Positions 8,050 through 17,771 of a stretch of 64,000 bases of DNA are shown one piece after another. A program made the position numbers and the translations under genes. The stretch spans positions 30,975-94,974 of the forward strand of contig CAYYIS010000015.1 of assembly GCA_964470965.1 (NCBI GenBank), written 5' to 3'. Source of the DNA: CAYYIS01 sp964470965. GTDB lineage: Bacteria; JAAXHH01; JABIQT01. Within the stretch, counting starts at the first letter, position 1. Each line of letters begins with the position of its first letter. The notes beneath the pieces were generated by a model that made no database searches, had not been told where the DNA came from, and saw only the letters and a program-made list of their open reading frames with translations.

Positions 8050-10353
8050 ATGCGGACGTCCATGTATGCGGTACTGACCGGCATCATTCTTTGCACGGCA
8101 ACGGGCCATGCTCAGGAGCAACTGACAAGGAATGAGATCTATGACCGTTGGGACGATTTAAACCTTACGGAGACCGCCGGAATTCAGAGTGTCGCCTGGC
8201 TGCCGGACGGACGGGGGTATCTCGAAACCGAGACGGATTCTACCACAGGCATCGTGACATTCTACAGGGTGGACGCGAGGAACGGCAGCCGGGCACCGTT
8301 GTTCGGGCCCGCCCAGACTTCGAAGATCGTTTCTGAATACAACAGGCTTACCGGTGAATCAGTGTCGGATTTGCCGTTCAAGGAGTTCTCATACCTACCG
8401 GATTACAACGGCATCAGATTCAAGGCGGAGGAAGAGGAATTCGTATACTGGTCAGAGGCGGAATCGATGGATAAACTACCGGTGCCCAAGCTTAAGCTTG
8501 CGGGATGGATGCCGCATCGCACATCGGGGCAGCTGACCCGCGGCACCTACACATCTGATTTCAGGAAAGTAGCCTATGTGAAGGACTACGATATATATAT
8601 AACGGACGCTACGAGCGGGGAAGAGACACAGGTTACCGTCGGGGGTACGGAAGATATTATGAATGGCCGCACGGACTGGGTCTATCCCGAAGAACTGGGG
8701 CAGAGCCAGGCATTCTGGTGGTCGCCGTCCGGGTCGCATCTCGCCTACCTCCAGTTTGATGTGCGGGTGGAGCACACATATCCCCTGCTCCATGAGATCG
8801 ATCTTGAGACTGAGGAGGGATTCGAACATTACAGGTTCAAGACGCTGCTCGAGGTGCAGCGTTATCCAAAAGCAGGAGAGCCGAATCCGACCGTGAAGCT
8901 GTTCATCGCCGATGTGGTCACCGGTAGGACGGTGGCGGTGGATACAGACAGTTCGCCGGACGTTTACCTTATAAAGATGAACTGGCGCAGCGACGGCAGC
9001 GAGTTGACGTTTCAGCGGCTCAACAGATTTCAGAATCGCCTGGAGCTTTTGGCGGCCGACCCCGTCTCCGGAAGCGTGCGCACGGTCATGGTAGAGGAAG
9101 ACGAAGCTTTTGTCCGGCTGCATAACAACTACATTCAGCTCGAAGACGGTGAGCATTTCACCTGGACTTCGGAGCGTTCCGGCTGGAACCACCTGTACTT
9201 GTACCACTACGATGGCACCCTGGTGAAGCAGCTTACGGATGGCCCCTGGGAGGTTGCCCGTGTCCGCCATATAGACAATGCGAACAAACTGATTTATTTT
9301 ACTACCAACACGGAAAACGGCCTGGAATCCCACTTCAGTCGTGTAAAGTTCGATGGGGCGGATCTTAAGCAGCTAACAACCGAGGCCGGTAATCATACGA
9401 TTAATATCGATCCGGTTGGCAGGCACTTCACAGATAACTATTCTTCGCTCACGACCCCGCCGGTCGTGAATATAGTCGAGACAAACGGCAATGTTGTCCG
9501 TAATCTGTCGACCACCACACTCGACATCGGACGCATGGAGGAATTGGGCCTCGAGCTACCGGAACTGGTCACCTTCAGGGCGGATGACGGGGTTACTCCG
9601 CTGCATGCGATCCTGTACAAGCCGGCGCAGTTCGATCCTGGTAAGCAATATCCTCTGCTGGTTACCGTATACGGCGGCCCGTCCAGCGGGGTGCGCAACC
9701 GCTTCATTGTCGGTTACCGGGCCGCCCAACTTGGGTATTTCGTGATCAAGCAGGATAACCGAGGCACCACAAATCGGGGCAAAAAGCACTTGGCCGAAAC
9801 TTATCTCAAATTCGGCCGCATAGAGATAGATGACCAGGCCGCCGGTGTCCGCCAGATCACGCGGCGCCCGTATATCGACGGCAACCGTGTGGGTATATTC
9901 GGGGGGTCCTACGGCGGCTACGCCTCCAGCATGGCGCTGCTCCGGTATCCGGACTTGTTCCACGTTGGCGTGGCTGCTGCTCCAGTTACCGACTGGCGAA
10001 GCTACGATACCATCTACACCGAACGCTACATGCGCACGCCCCAGGCCAATCCCGACGGCTATGACGCCGGCTCCGCCATGACCTACGCCAGCAATCTGAA
10101 GGGAAAGCTGTTTCTGATGCACGGCTTGATCGACAACAACGTCCACGTGGGTAACACCATTCATCTGTCTGACGCACTCCAGAAAGCAGGCAAGATGTTC
10201 GATCTCATGATATATCCGGAAAACCGCCATGGCGTCCGCGGATATCACCGCACTCACATGAATCGGCTGCGCACGCTTTACTTCCTGAAACACCTGCGTC
10301 CGGAAGGCTGGGAAGAACGGATGCACAAGGTCGAGCGGACGGCGAACCTGTAG
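8050..10353 (+). CDS. Dipeptidyl peptidase IV-like serine peptidase (S9B), exported
   Basis: The protein has 767 residues, the usual length. A signal peptide covers about residues 1-21 (ending GHAQ). Residues 40-520 are the DPP IV beta-propeller, including GRTDWVYPEELG with the paired glutamates (about 211-216) that hold the substrate N-terminus. Residues 540-767 form the alpha/beta hydrolase domain with nucleophile S620 (GGSYGGY), D695 (GLIDNNVH) and H727 (NRHGVRG). All catalytic residues are present. The enzyme releases dipeptides, classically after proline, in the periplasm or outside. An AGGAGG site precedes the ATG, 12 bases after the sulfatase stop. Confidence 0.95.
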   Translation: MRTSMYAVLTGIILCTATGHAQEQLTRNEIYDRWDDLNLTETAGIQSVAWLPDGRGYLETETDSTTGIVTFYRVDARNGSRAPLFGPAQTSKIVSEYNRLTGESVSDLPFKEFSYLPDYNGIRFKAEEEEFVYWSEAESMDKLPVPKLKLAGWMPHRTSGQLTRGTYTSDFRKVAYVKDYDIYITDATSGEETQVTVGGTEDIMNGRTDWVYPEELGQSQAFWWSPSGSHLAYLQFDVRVEHTYPLLHEIDLETEEGFEHYRFKTLLEVQRYPKAGEPNPTVKLFIADVVTGRTVAVDTDSSPDVYLIKMNWRSDGSELTFQRLNRFQNRLELLAADPVSGSVRTVMVEEDEAFVRLHNNYIQLEDGEHFTWTSERSGWNHLYLYHYDGTLVKQLTDGPWEVARVRHIDNANKLIYFTTNTENGLESHFSRVKFDGADLKQLTTEAGNHTINIDPVGRHFTDNYSSLTTPPVVNIVETNGNVVRNLSTTTLDIGRMEELGLELPELVTFRADDGVTPLHAILYKPAQFDPGKQYPLLVTVYGGPSSGVRNRFIVGYRAAQLGYFVIKQDNRGTTNRGKKHLAETYLKFGRIEIDDQAAGVRQITRRPYIDGNRVGIFGGSYGGYASSMALLRYPDLFHVGVAAAPVTDWRSYDTIYTERYMRTPQANPDGYDAGSAMTYASNLKGKLFLMHGLIDNNVHVGNTIHLSDALQKAGKMFDLMIYPENRHGVRGYHRTHMNRLRTLYFLKHLRPEGWEERMHKVERTANL

Positions 10354-10662
10354 GGGATCGATTCACGCGTCGACGCATTCCACGGTAACCCCGAGTATTT
10401 TCCGGGACGGGTTTAGCGGAGGGATCTAGAACCCGGGTGCGGCCCGGGAATGGTTTCGCCAGAAGCGTTAGCCGGGTAGGATACTGATTCCATACACCCG
10501 GAGAGATGCTTGCGGAGGCGACGTGCGGAGTTTATGCACGATGATCCCGCGGGTTTCCGCGAGCCGCAAAAAGCGGGTGTCGGATTTCTGGCGAGTCAAG
10601 TGAAAATACCGGAAATGCCTCTAACGGGGGCATCCCCGGGAGGAAAAAGGCGAGACAAAACC
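10354..10662. other. Intergenic stretch with short GC-rich inverted repeats only
   Basis: These 309 bases lie between the dipeptidyl peptidase and the next sulfatase. Two CCCGGG blocks (10432-10437 and 10443-10448) can pair around five bases, and CGGGG/CCCCG (10625-10629 with 10634-10638) sits just before the ribosome site. Neither has a T run. The sulfatase frame is open back to 10510, but that part shows no family similarity. Confidence 0.45.
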
Positions 10663-12399
10663 ATGCCTACTACTTCTAAGCCCAACGTGTTCATAGTAAT
10701 CACGGACGACCAGGGTTACGGCGACCTTGGCTGCACCGGTAATCCATGGATCAAGACCCCCAACATCGATGCCTTCCATGACGATGCGGTACGTCTTACC
10801 GATTTCCACGTTTCTCCACTCTGTACTCCCACCCGCGGCGCTATCATGTCCGGCCGGCGGCCGGTGCGCAACGGGGCGTGGGCGACTTGTTGGGGAAGGT
10901 CTATCCTCAAGAAGGGCGAGTTAACCATGGCCGAGGTGTTTGCCGCCAGCGGATACCGAACCGGAATGTTCGGCAAGTGGCATCTGGGTGACAATTACCC
11001 CTACCGGCCGCAGGATCGCGGATTCCAGCATGTGGTGGCCCATAAGGGCGGCGGTGTGGGACAGACGCCGGATTTCTGGGGTAACAATTACTTCGACGAT
11101 ACCTACTACCACAACGGCAATTCGGTGGCGCATGAGGGGTACTGCACTGACATCTGGTTTGAAGAGGCCATAAAATTCATCGAAGCGGATCCGGAAGTCC
11201 CATTCTTCACATTCCTGTCCACCAATGCACCGCATTCCCCTTACCTCGTTGCGGATCGGTACAAAGAGTTGTATGGGGATAATCCGGACATTCCGGAGCC
11301 GGCTTTCAACGGGATGATCACGAACATCGATGAGAATTTCGGCAAGATGCGTGAACGTCTTACTGAGCTGGGTATAGAGGACAACACGATCCTCATCTTT
11401 ATGACTGACAATGGCAGCTCCGGAGGCAGTGAGCTCGATGAGAGGGCCTTCGTAACCACCGGTTATAACGCCGGTATGCGGGGCAAAAAAGGTTCATACT
11501 ACGACGGCGGCCATCGGGTTCCGTTCTTCATCCGTTGGCCGGCCGGGTCGTTTGAAGGCGGGCGGGATGTGGAAGACATGGCATTGCACATCGATCTGTT
11601 GCCGACATTCATCGACCTCTGTGGTCTACAGGGACCAGATGACGACCGATTCGACGGTATGAGCCTGTCATCAATCATCCAGGGGCAGCGGGACCGGCTT
11701 CCCGGTGATCGGTGCCATTTCGTGCAATACCGGCAGAATACTGACCCGCCGGAAAAATGGAGCAATGCCGTTATGACGCGCCGATGGCGTCTTGTCGGGG
11801 GCGAAGAACTTTACGACATCCAGGCAGACCCAGGGCAGAAGGACGATATAGCCTTTCGACATCCAGAGATGGTGGCAAAATTGCGTGAGGCTCATGAGAC
11901 ATGGTGGGGGGAGATCGAGCCGCATATCCTGGAATACGCGGCCATCGCCATAGGTCATGATGAAGAGAACCCGGCCAAGCTCTGCGCAATGGATGTGATG
12001 GGCGATGTGGCCTGGCATCAGACACACATAATACAGGCCCAGAAGAGCACCGGAAGCTGGATGGTCGACGTGACACGGCCGGGCGTGTACCGGTTCGCCC
12101 TGCGCCGATGGCCCAGAGAGCTGGATCTGCCTATCGATGGTGAACTGTCGTCGGAATCGGCCACACGGCACATCTACGCGCCGGACCCCGGTGTCTGTAA
12201 CAGAATTACTCCTTCACGGGCTACGCTCACCCTCTTCGGACAGGAACAAGTCCTGGACATAGACGGCAGTGTGCCTGAAATTACTTTTGAGCGGACCCTT
12301 CTGCGTACGGGCACCACCCCGCTGGAAGCCTGGTTTCACGATGACAACGGCGATTGCCAGGGGGCATATTACGTATATGTGGAGCGTGTAGGTGAATAG
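10663..12399 (+). CDS. Type I sulfatase, CTPTR motif, with C-terminal beta-rich extension
   Basis: The protein has 578 residues. PNVFIVITDDQGYGDLGCTG gives the first metal aspartates, C54-T-P-T-R the formylglycine site, GKWHLGDN the basic active-site helix, and MTDNGSSGGS with KKGSYYDGGHRVP the remaining site. This is the arylsulfatase A type. About 125 residues at the C-terminus (from about 455) form a beta-rich domain beyond the catalytic core, with a segment on arginine-rich strands (VYRFALRRWPRELD). I chose the ATG at 10663, since similarity begins there and purine-rich AGGCGAG lies upstream. It has no signal peptide. It overlaps the next gene by 8 bases and opens an operon reaching to 16075. 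Confidence 0.9.
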   Translation: MPTTSKPNVFIVITDDQGYGDLGCTGNPWIKTPNIDAFHDDAVRLTDFHVSPLCTPTRGAIMSGRRPVRNGAWATCWGRSILKKGELTMAEVFAASGYRTGMFGKWHLGDNYPYRPQDRGFQHVVAHKGGGVGQTPDFWGNNYFDDTYYHNGNSVAHEGYCTDIWFEEAIKFIEADPEVPFFTFLSTNAPHSPYLVADRYKELYGDNPDIPEPAFNGMITNIDENFGKMRERLTELGIEDNTILIFMTDNGSSGGSELDERAFVTTGYNAGMRGKKGSYYDGGHRVPFFIRWPAGSFEGGRDVEDMALHIDLLPTFIDLCGLQGPDDDRFDGMSLSSIIQGQRDRLPGDRCHFVQYRQNTDPPEKWSNAVMTRRWRLVGGEELYDIQADPGQKDDIAFRHPEMVAKLREAHETWWGEIEPHILEYAAIAIGHDEENPAKLCAMDVMGDVAWHQTHIIQAQKSTGSWMVDVTRPGVYRFALRRWPRELDLPIDGELSSESATRHIYAPDPGVCNRITPSRATLTLFGQEQVLDIDGSVPEITFERTLLRTGTTPLEAWFHDDNGDCQGAYYVYVERVGE

Positions 12400-13120
12400 A
12401 AGAATCGCTACACAAAATGTGGCAGTGGTGGCTCACCGCGGGGCGTCGGGAGAATTTCCGGAGAATACCCGCTCAGCGTTCGAGGAAGCGATCCGGCTGG
12501 GTGTGGAAACTATCGAGATCGATGTGCACCTGGCACGGGATAAATCGATGGTGATTCTGCATGATTATTCGGTGGATCGTACATCGGACGGCCATGGTGA
12601 TGTTTCCGACATGACGCTCGCTGAAATAAAGGAATTCGATGCTGGCGCCTGGTTCAACCCGCGGTTTGCCGGAGAACGTTTCCTGACGCTTGAAGAAACA
12701 CTGGACCTGATGCCGCCGCGGATGAGACTCAATGTCCACGTCAAGGAAACCGAGGCCGACAGGGAAATTCTGGTCCCTAAGGTTGTCAACGAACTGGTGA
12801 GGCGTTCGCTGCTGGAAACCGCCTTCTTGACCGGAGAGGAATCCGCGCTGCGTATCGCCCGGCGCACGTTGCCGGAAATAGAGATCTGTTGTTTTCTCTC
12901 CGTTCCTGAATGTGTAGCTTTGAATTGCCGGATCCTGCAACCGGGTAACGGAAAGGTCACATCCGGGATGGTGGCTGAAGCCCACAGAAACGGCATTGAA
13001 GTGAACGCGTTCTACGCCGATGATCATGCCGAGATGCATCGCCTCATCGACTGTGGCGTGGACGGAATCCTGACCAACTACCCTGGTAGGTTACAGGATC
13101 TTTTGGGAGGTGCGGCATGA
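12392..13120 (+). CDS. Glycerophosphodiester phosphodiesterase family protein
   Basis: The protein has 242 residues. Near the N-terminus it carries the GDPD catalytic block AHRGASGEFPENT (H15, R16), then EIDVHLARDKSMVILHD with metal acids and the second histidine, and ends with the typical VDGILTNYPGRL. The enzyme cleaves glycerophosphodiesters or related diesters to glycerol 3-phosphate and an alcohol. The start is a GTG at 12392 overlapping the sulfatase end, with GGAG upstream. The next gene overlaps its stop by ATGA. There is no signal peptide, so it should be cytoplasmic. Clustering with a sulfatase suggests sulfolipid or head-group breakdown, which is inference. Confidence 0.9.
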   Translation: MNRRIATQNVAVVAHRGASGEFPENTRSAFEEAIRLGVETIEIDVHLARDKSMVILHDYSVDRTSDGHGDVSDMTLAEIKEFDAGAWFNPRFAGERFLTLEETLDLMPPRMRLNVHVKETEADREILVPKVVNELVRRSLLETAFLTGEESALRIARRTLPEIEICCFLSVPECVALNCRILQPGNGKVTSGMVAEAHRNGIEVNAFYADDHAEMHRLIDCGVDGILTNYPGRLQDLLGGAA

Positions 13121-13947
13121 CATCCGATTATGGTTACCCGCAAGATGAGTTGAAACATTACACAAGTTACCGGACCAACGGTCCCATCGAGATAGACGGA
13201 TGCCTGGATGAGCCCGCTTGGGAGATCGTGACGAAGTCGCCCCGGTTCGAAGATCTGGAGATTCCGGGACGGCCAGGACTGTTCGATACCAGGGCCGCCA
13301 TCCTGTGGGACGACAATTACCTGTATGTCGGCTTCTGGGTGGAAGAACCGGATATCCGGGCGACGTTAACGGAACGGGATTCCTTGATTTGCCAGGAAAA
13401 CGATGTGGAGGTCTTCATAGCGGGAAAGGACGCCTACTTCGAATTCGAACTCAATGCTCTGGGTACCATTATGGAACGATTCTATATCTGGCAGGATACA
13501 TACGTTGAAGCCGGCTACAGCGAGACTCCCGAGTTCGATCTGATCGATGCAAAAATCCTAGACACACTCGGTGGTCCCTGGAGCGGCCATCGTCACCCGA
13601 GGGGGCGTCGCTGGTGTTTCCGCAGCTGGGATATGCCTGGACTGAAGTGGGCAGTCCATCTGGATGGGACCATAAATGACAGCTCCGATATCGATCGGGG
13701 CTGGAGTGCTGAGATTGCGTTTCCCTGGCAGGGCCTGAAGCATCTGGCTGACGGCCGGTCGTTGCCGGCGAAAGAAGGCGATGTGTGGCGGATGGATCTC
13801 TCCCGGTTTCAATGGATGGAGAACGGCGGTTTCAAGACGTGCCCGGGTTGGGCGTGGAACAGCCACGGGGTGTACGATTCTCATATTCCCGATATGTTCA
13901 CCTACATTCATTTCTCTGAGAAAACAGTCGGCGCTGAGGGGACGTAA
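13117..13947 (+). CDS. CBM9-like carbohydrate-binding protein, first of a tandem pair
   Basis: The protein has 276 residues. It shows the order of carbohydrate-binding family 9-like domains: IEIDGCLDEPAWE (about 28-40), TRAAILWDDNYLYVGFWVEEPDI (about 60-85), ENDVEVFIAG (about 95-104) and FELNALGT (about 111-118), followed by a C-terminal YIHFSE strand. There is no visible catalytic domain and no signal peptide, which is odd for CBM9-like domains, usually part of secreted proteins. It overlaps the GDPD gene by ATGA and the next paralogue by one base. The two proteins align over their whole length and probably arose by duplication. Confidence 0.8.
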   Translation: MTSDYGYPQDELKHYTSYRTNGPIEIDGCLDEPAWEIVTKSPRFEDLEIPGRPGLFDTRAAILWDDNYLYVGFWVEEPDIRATLTERDSLICQENDVEVFIAGKDAYFEFELNALGTIMERFYIWQDTYVEAGYSETPEFDLIDAKILDTLGGPWSGHRHPRGRRWCFRSWDMPGLKWAVHLDGTINDSSDIDRGWSAEIAFPWQGLKHLADGRSLPAKEGDVWRMDLSRFQWMENGGFKTCPGWAWNSHGVYDSHIPDMFTYIHFSEKTVGAEGT

Positions 13948-14726
13948 TGATGGTTGACTATCTGTGCTACCGGGCGCCCGCACCTATCCAGGTCGATGGC
14001 CGTCTCGATAAGGAGGCATGGCGGCATGCTCCATGTTTGCCCCGCTTCGGCAAAATAGCAGACGGAGCGCTGGTTCCGTTCGATACACGGGCCGCTATGC
14101 TGTGGGACGAGCACAATTTCTATGTTTCGTTTCGCCTGGATGAACGGGATGTGTGGAGTACCCAGGAAGAACGGAGGGGCCTGGTATGGCAGGAGAATAC
14201 AGTTGAGGTATTCATATCCGGCATCGGCGCTTATTACCAGCTTTCCCTGAATCCTATGAACCGGACTTCTGAGATGATATTTATCTGGAAGGATTCCTAT
14301 ATCCGGGGCGGTCGGTACGATGTGCCGGAATTCAATCTGGCTGAGCACCGGCCGATGGTATTCGGTGGTGACAGTGGACCGCATGATCCCCGGGGTATGC
14401 GCTGGGGTTTCACCCAGTGGCATTTCCCCGGATTGCAGACAGCGGTCCGTGTGGAGGGCGACCTCAACGACCGGAACGTCATAGATCGAGGATGGAACGT
14501 TGAACTGGCATTTCCGTGGGAAGGTATGGCACGCCTGGCCGACGGCGCAACGCCTGCGAATGATGGCGATATCTGGCGCATAGGGCTGGCCCGTCATGAA
14601 GTTATCGACCAGCGTGCCAGCCGCCACATCGCCGTGTGGACCCCGTACCCTATGGGACAGAGTGACATGCATGCGCCGGATCGGTATCCGACGGTCAAGT
14701 TTGTTGGAGACAAAGTAATAAAATAA
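13947..14726 (+). CDS. CBM9-like carbohydrate-binding protein, second of a tandem pair
   Basis: The protein has 259 residues. Matching the protein at 13117 block by block, it has IQVDGRLDKEAWR, TRAAMLWDEHNFYVSFRLDERDV, ENTVEVFISGIGAYYQLSLNP and the shared RGMRWGFTQWHFPGL and IDRGWNVELAFPWEGMARLADG. The ATG at 13947 overlaps the previous stop (TAATG), with a second ATG next to it. It has no signal peptide. It probably forms a sugar- or glycoside-binding beta sandwich; whether the pair acts as a heterodimer is unknown. The downstream SDR resembles uronate dehydrogenases, which fits a sugar-related operon. Confidence 0.8.
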   Translation: MMVDYLCYRAPAPIQVDGRLDKEAWRHAPCLPRFGKIADGALVPFDTRAAMLWDEHNFYVSFRLDERDVWSTQEERRGLVWQENTVEVFISGIGAYYQLSLNPMNRTSEMIFIWKDSYIRGGRYDVPEFNLAEHRPMVFGGDSGPHDPRGMRWGFTQWHFPGLQTAVRVEGDLNDRNVIDRGWNVELAFPWEGMARLADGATPANDGDIWRIGLARHEVIDQRASRHIAVWTPYPMGQSDMHAPDRYPTVKFVGDKVIK

Positions 14727-14737
14727 GGGATACATCG

Positions 14738-15433
14738 ATGCGTGTATTAATAACCGGTTCTGCCGGAGCCGTGGGGACAACATTGATTAAAGGCATGAGA
14801 GATCGGCATGAAATACGAGGTCTTGATCTTGTTTCGACCCCGGACCTGGACGATGCGCTTGTCGGTGATGTGGCGGATTATCATACCGTAGAGAAAGCGG
14901 TAGATGGCATGGATGCTTTGATCCACCTGGCAAACGTGGGGCCATCCTGGGATGAGTCACTTCAGAGCATGGTCAGTACCTATAATATTTTCGAAGCGGG
15001 ACATCAGCACGGTGTCCCGCGGGTAGCCTATGCCAGCAGGGCCGGTGTTCTGCCGAGATCGTTTTATCCCGGTACCACCCAGCGCAAGGTGGATATGCCG
15101 CCTAAGCCGGACAGTTTCTATACCATCTCCAAGGTATTCGGCGAAAGCATAGGATATATGTATTCCGTCCGGTTCGGGATGGGAGTGGTTGCCGTCCGTA
15201 TCGGTAATTTCAAACGGGAACGCGATCTACCGGAGCATCCTCATCAACTCAGCCACGGTGATTGTGTCAGGCTGTTCGAACAGGCGATTACGCACCCGGA
15301 GATTTCGTTCGAAATCGTCTTCGGCGTTTCCGACAGCGACTGGCCGCTCTATGACCTGGAACACGGCCGCTGCGCCATAGGATACGATCCGCAGGATTGC
15401 TCGATCGTGCCTGAAGATGAGAGGGAATGGTAA
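14738..15433 (+). CDS. NAD-dependent epimerase/dehydratase family SDR (uronate dehydrogenase-like)
   Basis: The protein has 231 residues, rather short for the extended SDR group (about 265 for uronate dehydrogenases). It has the GSAGAVG nucleotide-binding motif at residues 7-13, a GDVADY strand, IHLANVG, and the active-site Y128-TIS-K132. The resemblance to uronate dehydrogenase rests on the overall pattern and on VVAVRIGNF with the C-terminal YDLEHGRCAIGYDPQD. Such enzymes oxidise hexuronates to aldarolactones with NAD. It lies in the sulfatase-GDPD-CBM9 operon, 11 bases after the preceding stop. Confidence 0.8.
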   Translation: MRVLITGSAGAVGTTLIKGMRDRHEIRGLDLVSTPDLDDALVGDVADYHTVEKAVDGMDALIHLANVGPSWDESLQSMVSTYNIFEAGHQHGVPRVAYASRAGVLPRSFYPGTTQRKVDMPPKPDSFYTISKVFGESIGYMYSVRFGMGVVAVRIGNFKRERDLPEHPHQLSHGDCVRLFEQAITHPEISFEIVFGVSDSDWPLYDLEHGRCAIGYDPQDCSIVPEDEREW

Positions 15434-15436
15434 AGG

Positions 15437-16075
15437 GTGACGGACCCAGGCGGAAGCATGAATTTGGGAGACATCGATCAGAATCCTGAACGTGTAACGA
15501 TTCGTGTGACGCTGTCGTCCGGTGAGAAGGCACGGTTGCGTCCCCTCATGGGGCATGATGCCGCAATCCTCGGTGAATACCTTTTGGGACTGTCCGATAG
15601 AACCAGGTCGTTCTACTGCCCCCATCCGTTTGATCAGGAAACCGCCGTTCGGTTATGCGCGTCCGTTAATCATGCGGAGACGTTACGGCTGGTCGCTGCT
15701 GTGGATCGGCAAGGTAGGGAACGGATGGTGGGCTATTTTATCGTCAATCTCGGGATTCGCGCGCGAGACCGCCGACGCTATCACGTTCTGAATATCGTTT
15801 TAGACGATGCCACGGACTGTACTCTGGCGCCCTCGGTTGCGGACGATTTTCAGAACACGGGGCTCGGCAGCCTGATGATGGTCCATCTGAAGAATGTGCT
15901 CAAGCAATGCGGCAGACACCGCATCATCCTGTGGGGCGGCGTCCAGGAAAGGAATGCCCTAGCGGTGCACTTCTACCAAAAGTTCGGTTTCGAGAAAGTA
16001 GGTGAATTCATGTTGGGTACCGCAGGGGACCATCGGACCGGCACAAACAACTTCGACATGATGGCCACCATTTGA
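15437..16075 (+). CDS. GNAT-family N-acetyltransferase
   Basis: The protein has 212 residues. The acetyl-CoA motif lies in SVADDFQNTGLGSLMMVHL (about 134-152), and HFYQKFGFEKVGEF is the typical C-terminal GNAT segment. The start may be this GTG, three bases after the previous stop, or the ATG at 15458, which has the better ribosome site (AGGCGGA). Acceptor unknown. It is the last gene of the plus-strand operon and converges on the PQQ dehydrogenase gene across about 100 bases with no strong terminator. Confidence 0.8.
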   Translation: MTDPGGSMNLGDIDQNPERVTIRVTLSSGEKARLRPLMGHDAAILGEYLLGLSDRTRSFYCPHPFDQETAVRLCASVNHAETLRLVAAVDRQGRERMVGYFIVNLGIRARDRRRYHVLNIVLDDATDCTLAPSVADDFQNTGLGSLMMVHLKNVLKQCGRHRIILWGGVQERNALAVHFYQKFGFEKVGEFMLGTAGDHRTGTNNFDMMATI

Positions 16076-16178
16076 AGAATGAGGAGGATTGGCTTTTCAC
16101 AACAAGTGTTTCCTCTTCTGCCCCGTTAACTACACAAAGGCAAAAAATTTCCTTAGCGACATTACTTCATCCTCACCT

Positions 16179-17771
16179 TTAAAGCCCGAATACGAAAATT
16201 GAGGACCCGGCGGCCATGACGATGTATTGCTTGCCGTCCAAGGCATAGGAAATGGGGTTTGTGTTGATGCCGCCACCGGCCTGAAAATCCCAAAGCAGGT
16301 CGCCGGTCAGAGCATCGAGCACGAACATATTGCCTTCGTTTGCGCCGCTGAAGATGATATTGCCGGCAGTGGACAGGACGCCGGACCAGGGCGGTGTGTG
16401 CAGGCGGAACTCCCATTTCTGTTCCCCGGTCAGCACGTCGAGCGCTCTTACTGCACCATAGGCTTCATCGCCGGAAAGCGCCTGCTCGCCGCCGCCCAGA
16501 TAGGGTTTACCCTCTTCGTATTCCACTTCAAACTTGTAGTAATAGGCCCCCATCTCGCGCACCGGTACGTAAATTGTCCGGTTCTTCGGACTGTAGGAGG
16601 GACTGAACCAGTTGGTGGCGCCCTGCAGACTCGGATACACCAGATTCCCCTCTTCCGTAGGCTCCGTGCCGGGTATTACGATGGGGCGCCCGCTCTCATC
16701 CAGACCCTTCGCCCAGGTCTGTTTCGCGTACGGTGCCCCGTGAAGGTACTCCCCGGTTTCCCTGTCGAAGACGTAGTAGAATGCGTTCCGGTTGGCCGTG
16801 ACCACCAGCTTACGAAGTTGACCGTTTATCTCCGCATCTACCAGCACGGGGATCTGGTTGGCGTCCCAGTCGTGTGTATCATGCGGAGTGAACTGGAAAT
16901 ACCATTTGAGCCCGCCGGTATCGGCGTCCAGCGCCACCAGGGAGCAGGTGTACAGGTTGTCTCCCGGGCGCACGTCGCCGTTCCAGTCCGGACCCGGGTT
17001 CCCGATACCCCAGTACAGCAGGTTCAGCTGGGGATCGTAGGAGCCGGTGAGCCAGGTGGCGCCGGCGCCGGTTTTCCAGCTGTCCCCTCCCCAGGTATCG
17101 TTGCCGTGTTCGCCAGGTCCCGGGATGGTGTAGAATCGCCATAAACGGTCGCCGGTCTCGGCATCGTAGGCGTCCACAAAACCCCGGATACCGGCTTCGC
17201 CGCCACTGGTACCCACGATGATTTTACCGTCGATGGCCAGGGGCGCAAGCGTAAAGGCGTATCCCTTGCGGTTGTCGGCCACCTCAACATCCCACCGGAC
17301 AGACCCTGAGTTGGCATCCAGTGCCACGAGATGAGCATTGAGCGTGGCCACGTAAACGTTGTCGCCCAAAACGGCCACTCCCCGATTGACTCTTGGAAAC
17401 CCGATGGCAAGAACACCCGGAGGCATCGAGGGTGACCAGGTCCAAAGCTGCCGGCCTGACCGGATGTCCAGGGCCGTTACTGTACTGGGCGGTTCCGTGA
17501 TATACATGACGTCGTCCACGACGATGGGAGATACTTCTATGGGTCCGCGGCGTCTGGCCTGATACACCCAGGCTACCTTCAAACCTGAAACATTATCCCT
17601 GTTGATATGCGTCAATGGTGAATACCGGTGCGAAGCGTAATTACCTGAGTAGGTCAACCAGCTGCCGATTTCTAATTCGGAGTCTAAGATTCGATCATAG
17701 TTGACCTGAGCCTCTAATTGCATGGATGTCAGGAGAGACATTAAGCCTAAACAGAATAGTGTCGCCCTCAT
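16179..17771 (-). CDS. PQQ-dependent quinoprotein dehydrogenase with DxD (lanthanide-type) signature
   Basis: The protein has 530 residues. A signal peptide (about 1-22, ending LEAQ) is followed by an eight-bladed propeller with many tryptophan-docking repeats (for example LTGEQKWEFRL, LTGDLLWDF). Catalytic D301 lies in HDWDANQ, with a second aspartate D303 two positions on. In methanol and alcohol dehydrogenases of this family that extra Asp marks lanthanide rather than calcium enzymes. The vicinal disulfide of MxaF and XoxF is absent. It overlaps the start region of the cytochrome c gene (upstream) by 4 bases, its likely electron acceptor. It works in the periplasm on an unknown alcohol, aldehyde or sugar. 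Confidence 0.9.
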   Translation of the reverse strand: MRATLFCLGLMSLLTSMQLEAQVNYDRILDSELEIGSWLTYSGNYASHRYSPLTHINRDNVSGLKVAWVYQARRRGPIEVSPIVVDDVMYITEPPSTVTALDIRSGRQLWTWSPSMPPGVLAIGFPRVNRGVAVLGDNVYVATLNAHLVALDANSGSVRWDVEVADNRKGYAFTLAPLAIDGKIIVGTSGGEAGIRGFVDAYDAETGDRLWRFYTIPGPGEHGNDTWGGDSWKTGAGATWLTGSYDPQLNLLYWGIGNPGPDWNGDVRPGDNLYTCSLVALDADTGGLKWYFQFTPHDTHDWDANQIPVLVDAEINGQLRKLVVTANRNAFYYVFDRETGEYLHGAPYAKQTWAKGLDESGRPIVIPGTEPTEEGNLVYPSLQGATNWFSPSYSPKNRTIYVPVREMGAYYYKFEVEYEEGKPYLGGGEQALSGDEAYGAVRALDVLTGEQKWEFRLHTPPWSGVLSTAGNIIFSGANEGNMFVLDALTGDLLWDFQAGGGINTNPISYALDGKQYIVMAAGSSIFVFGL

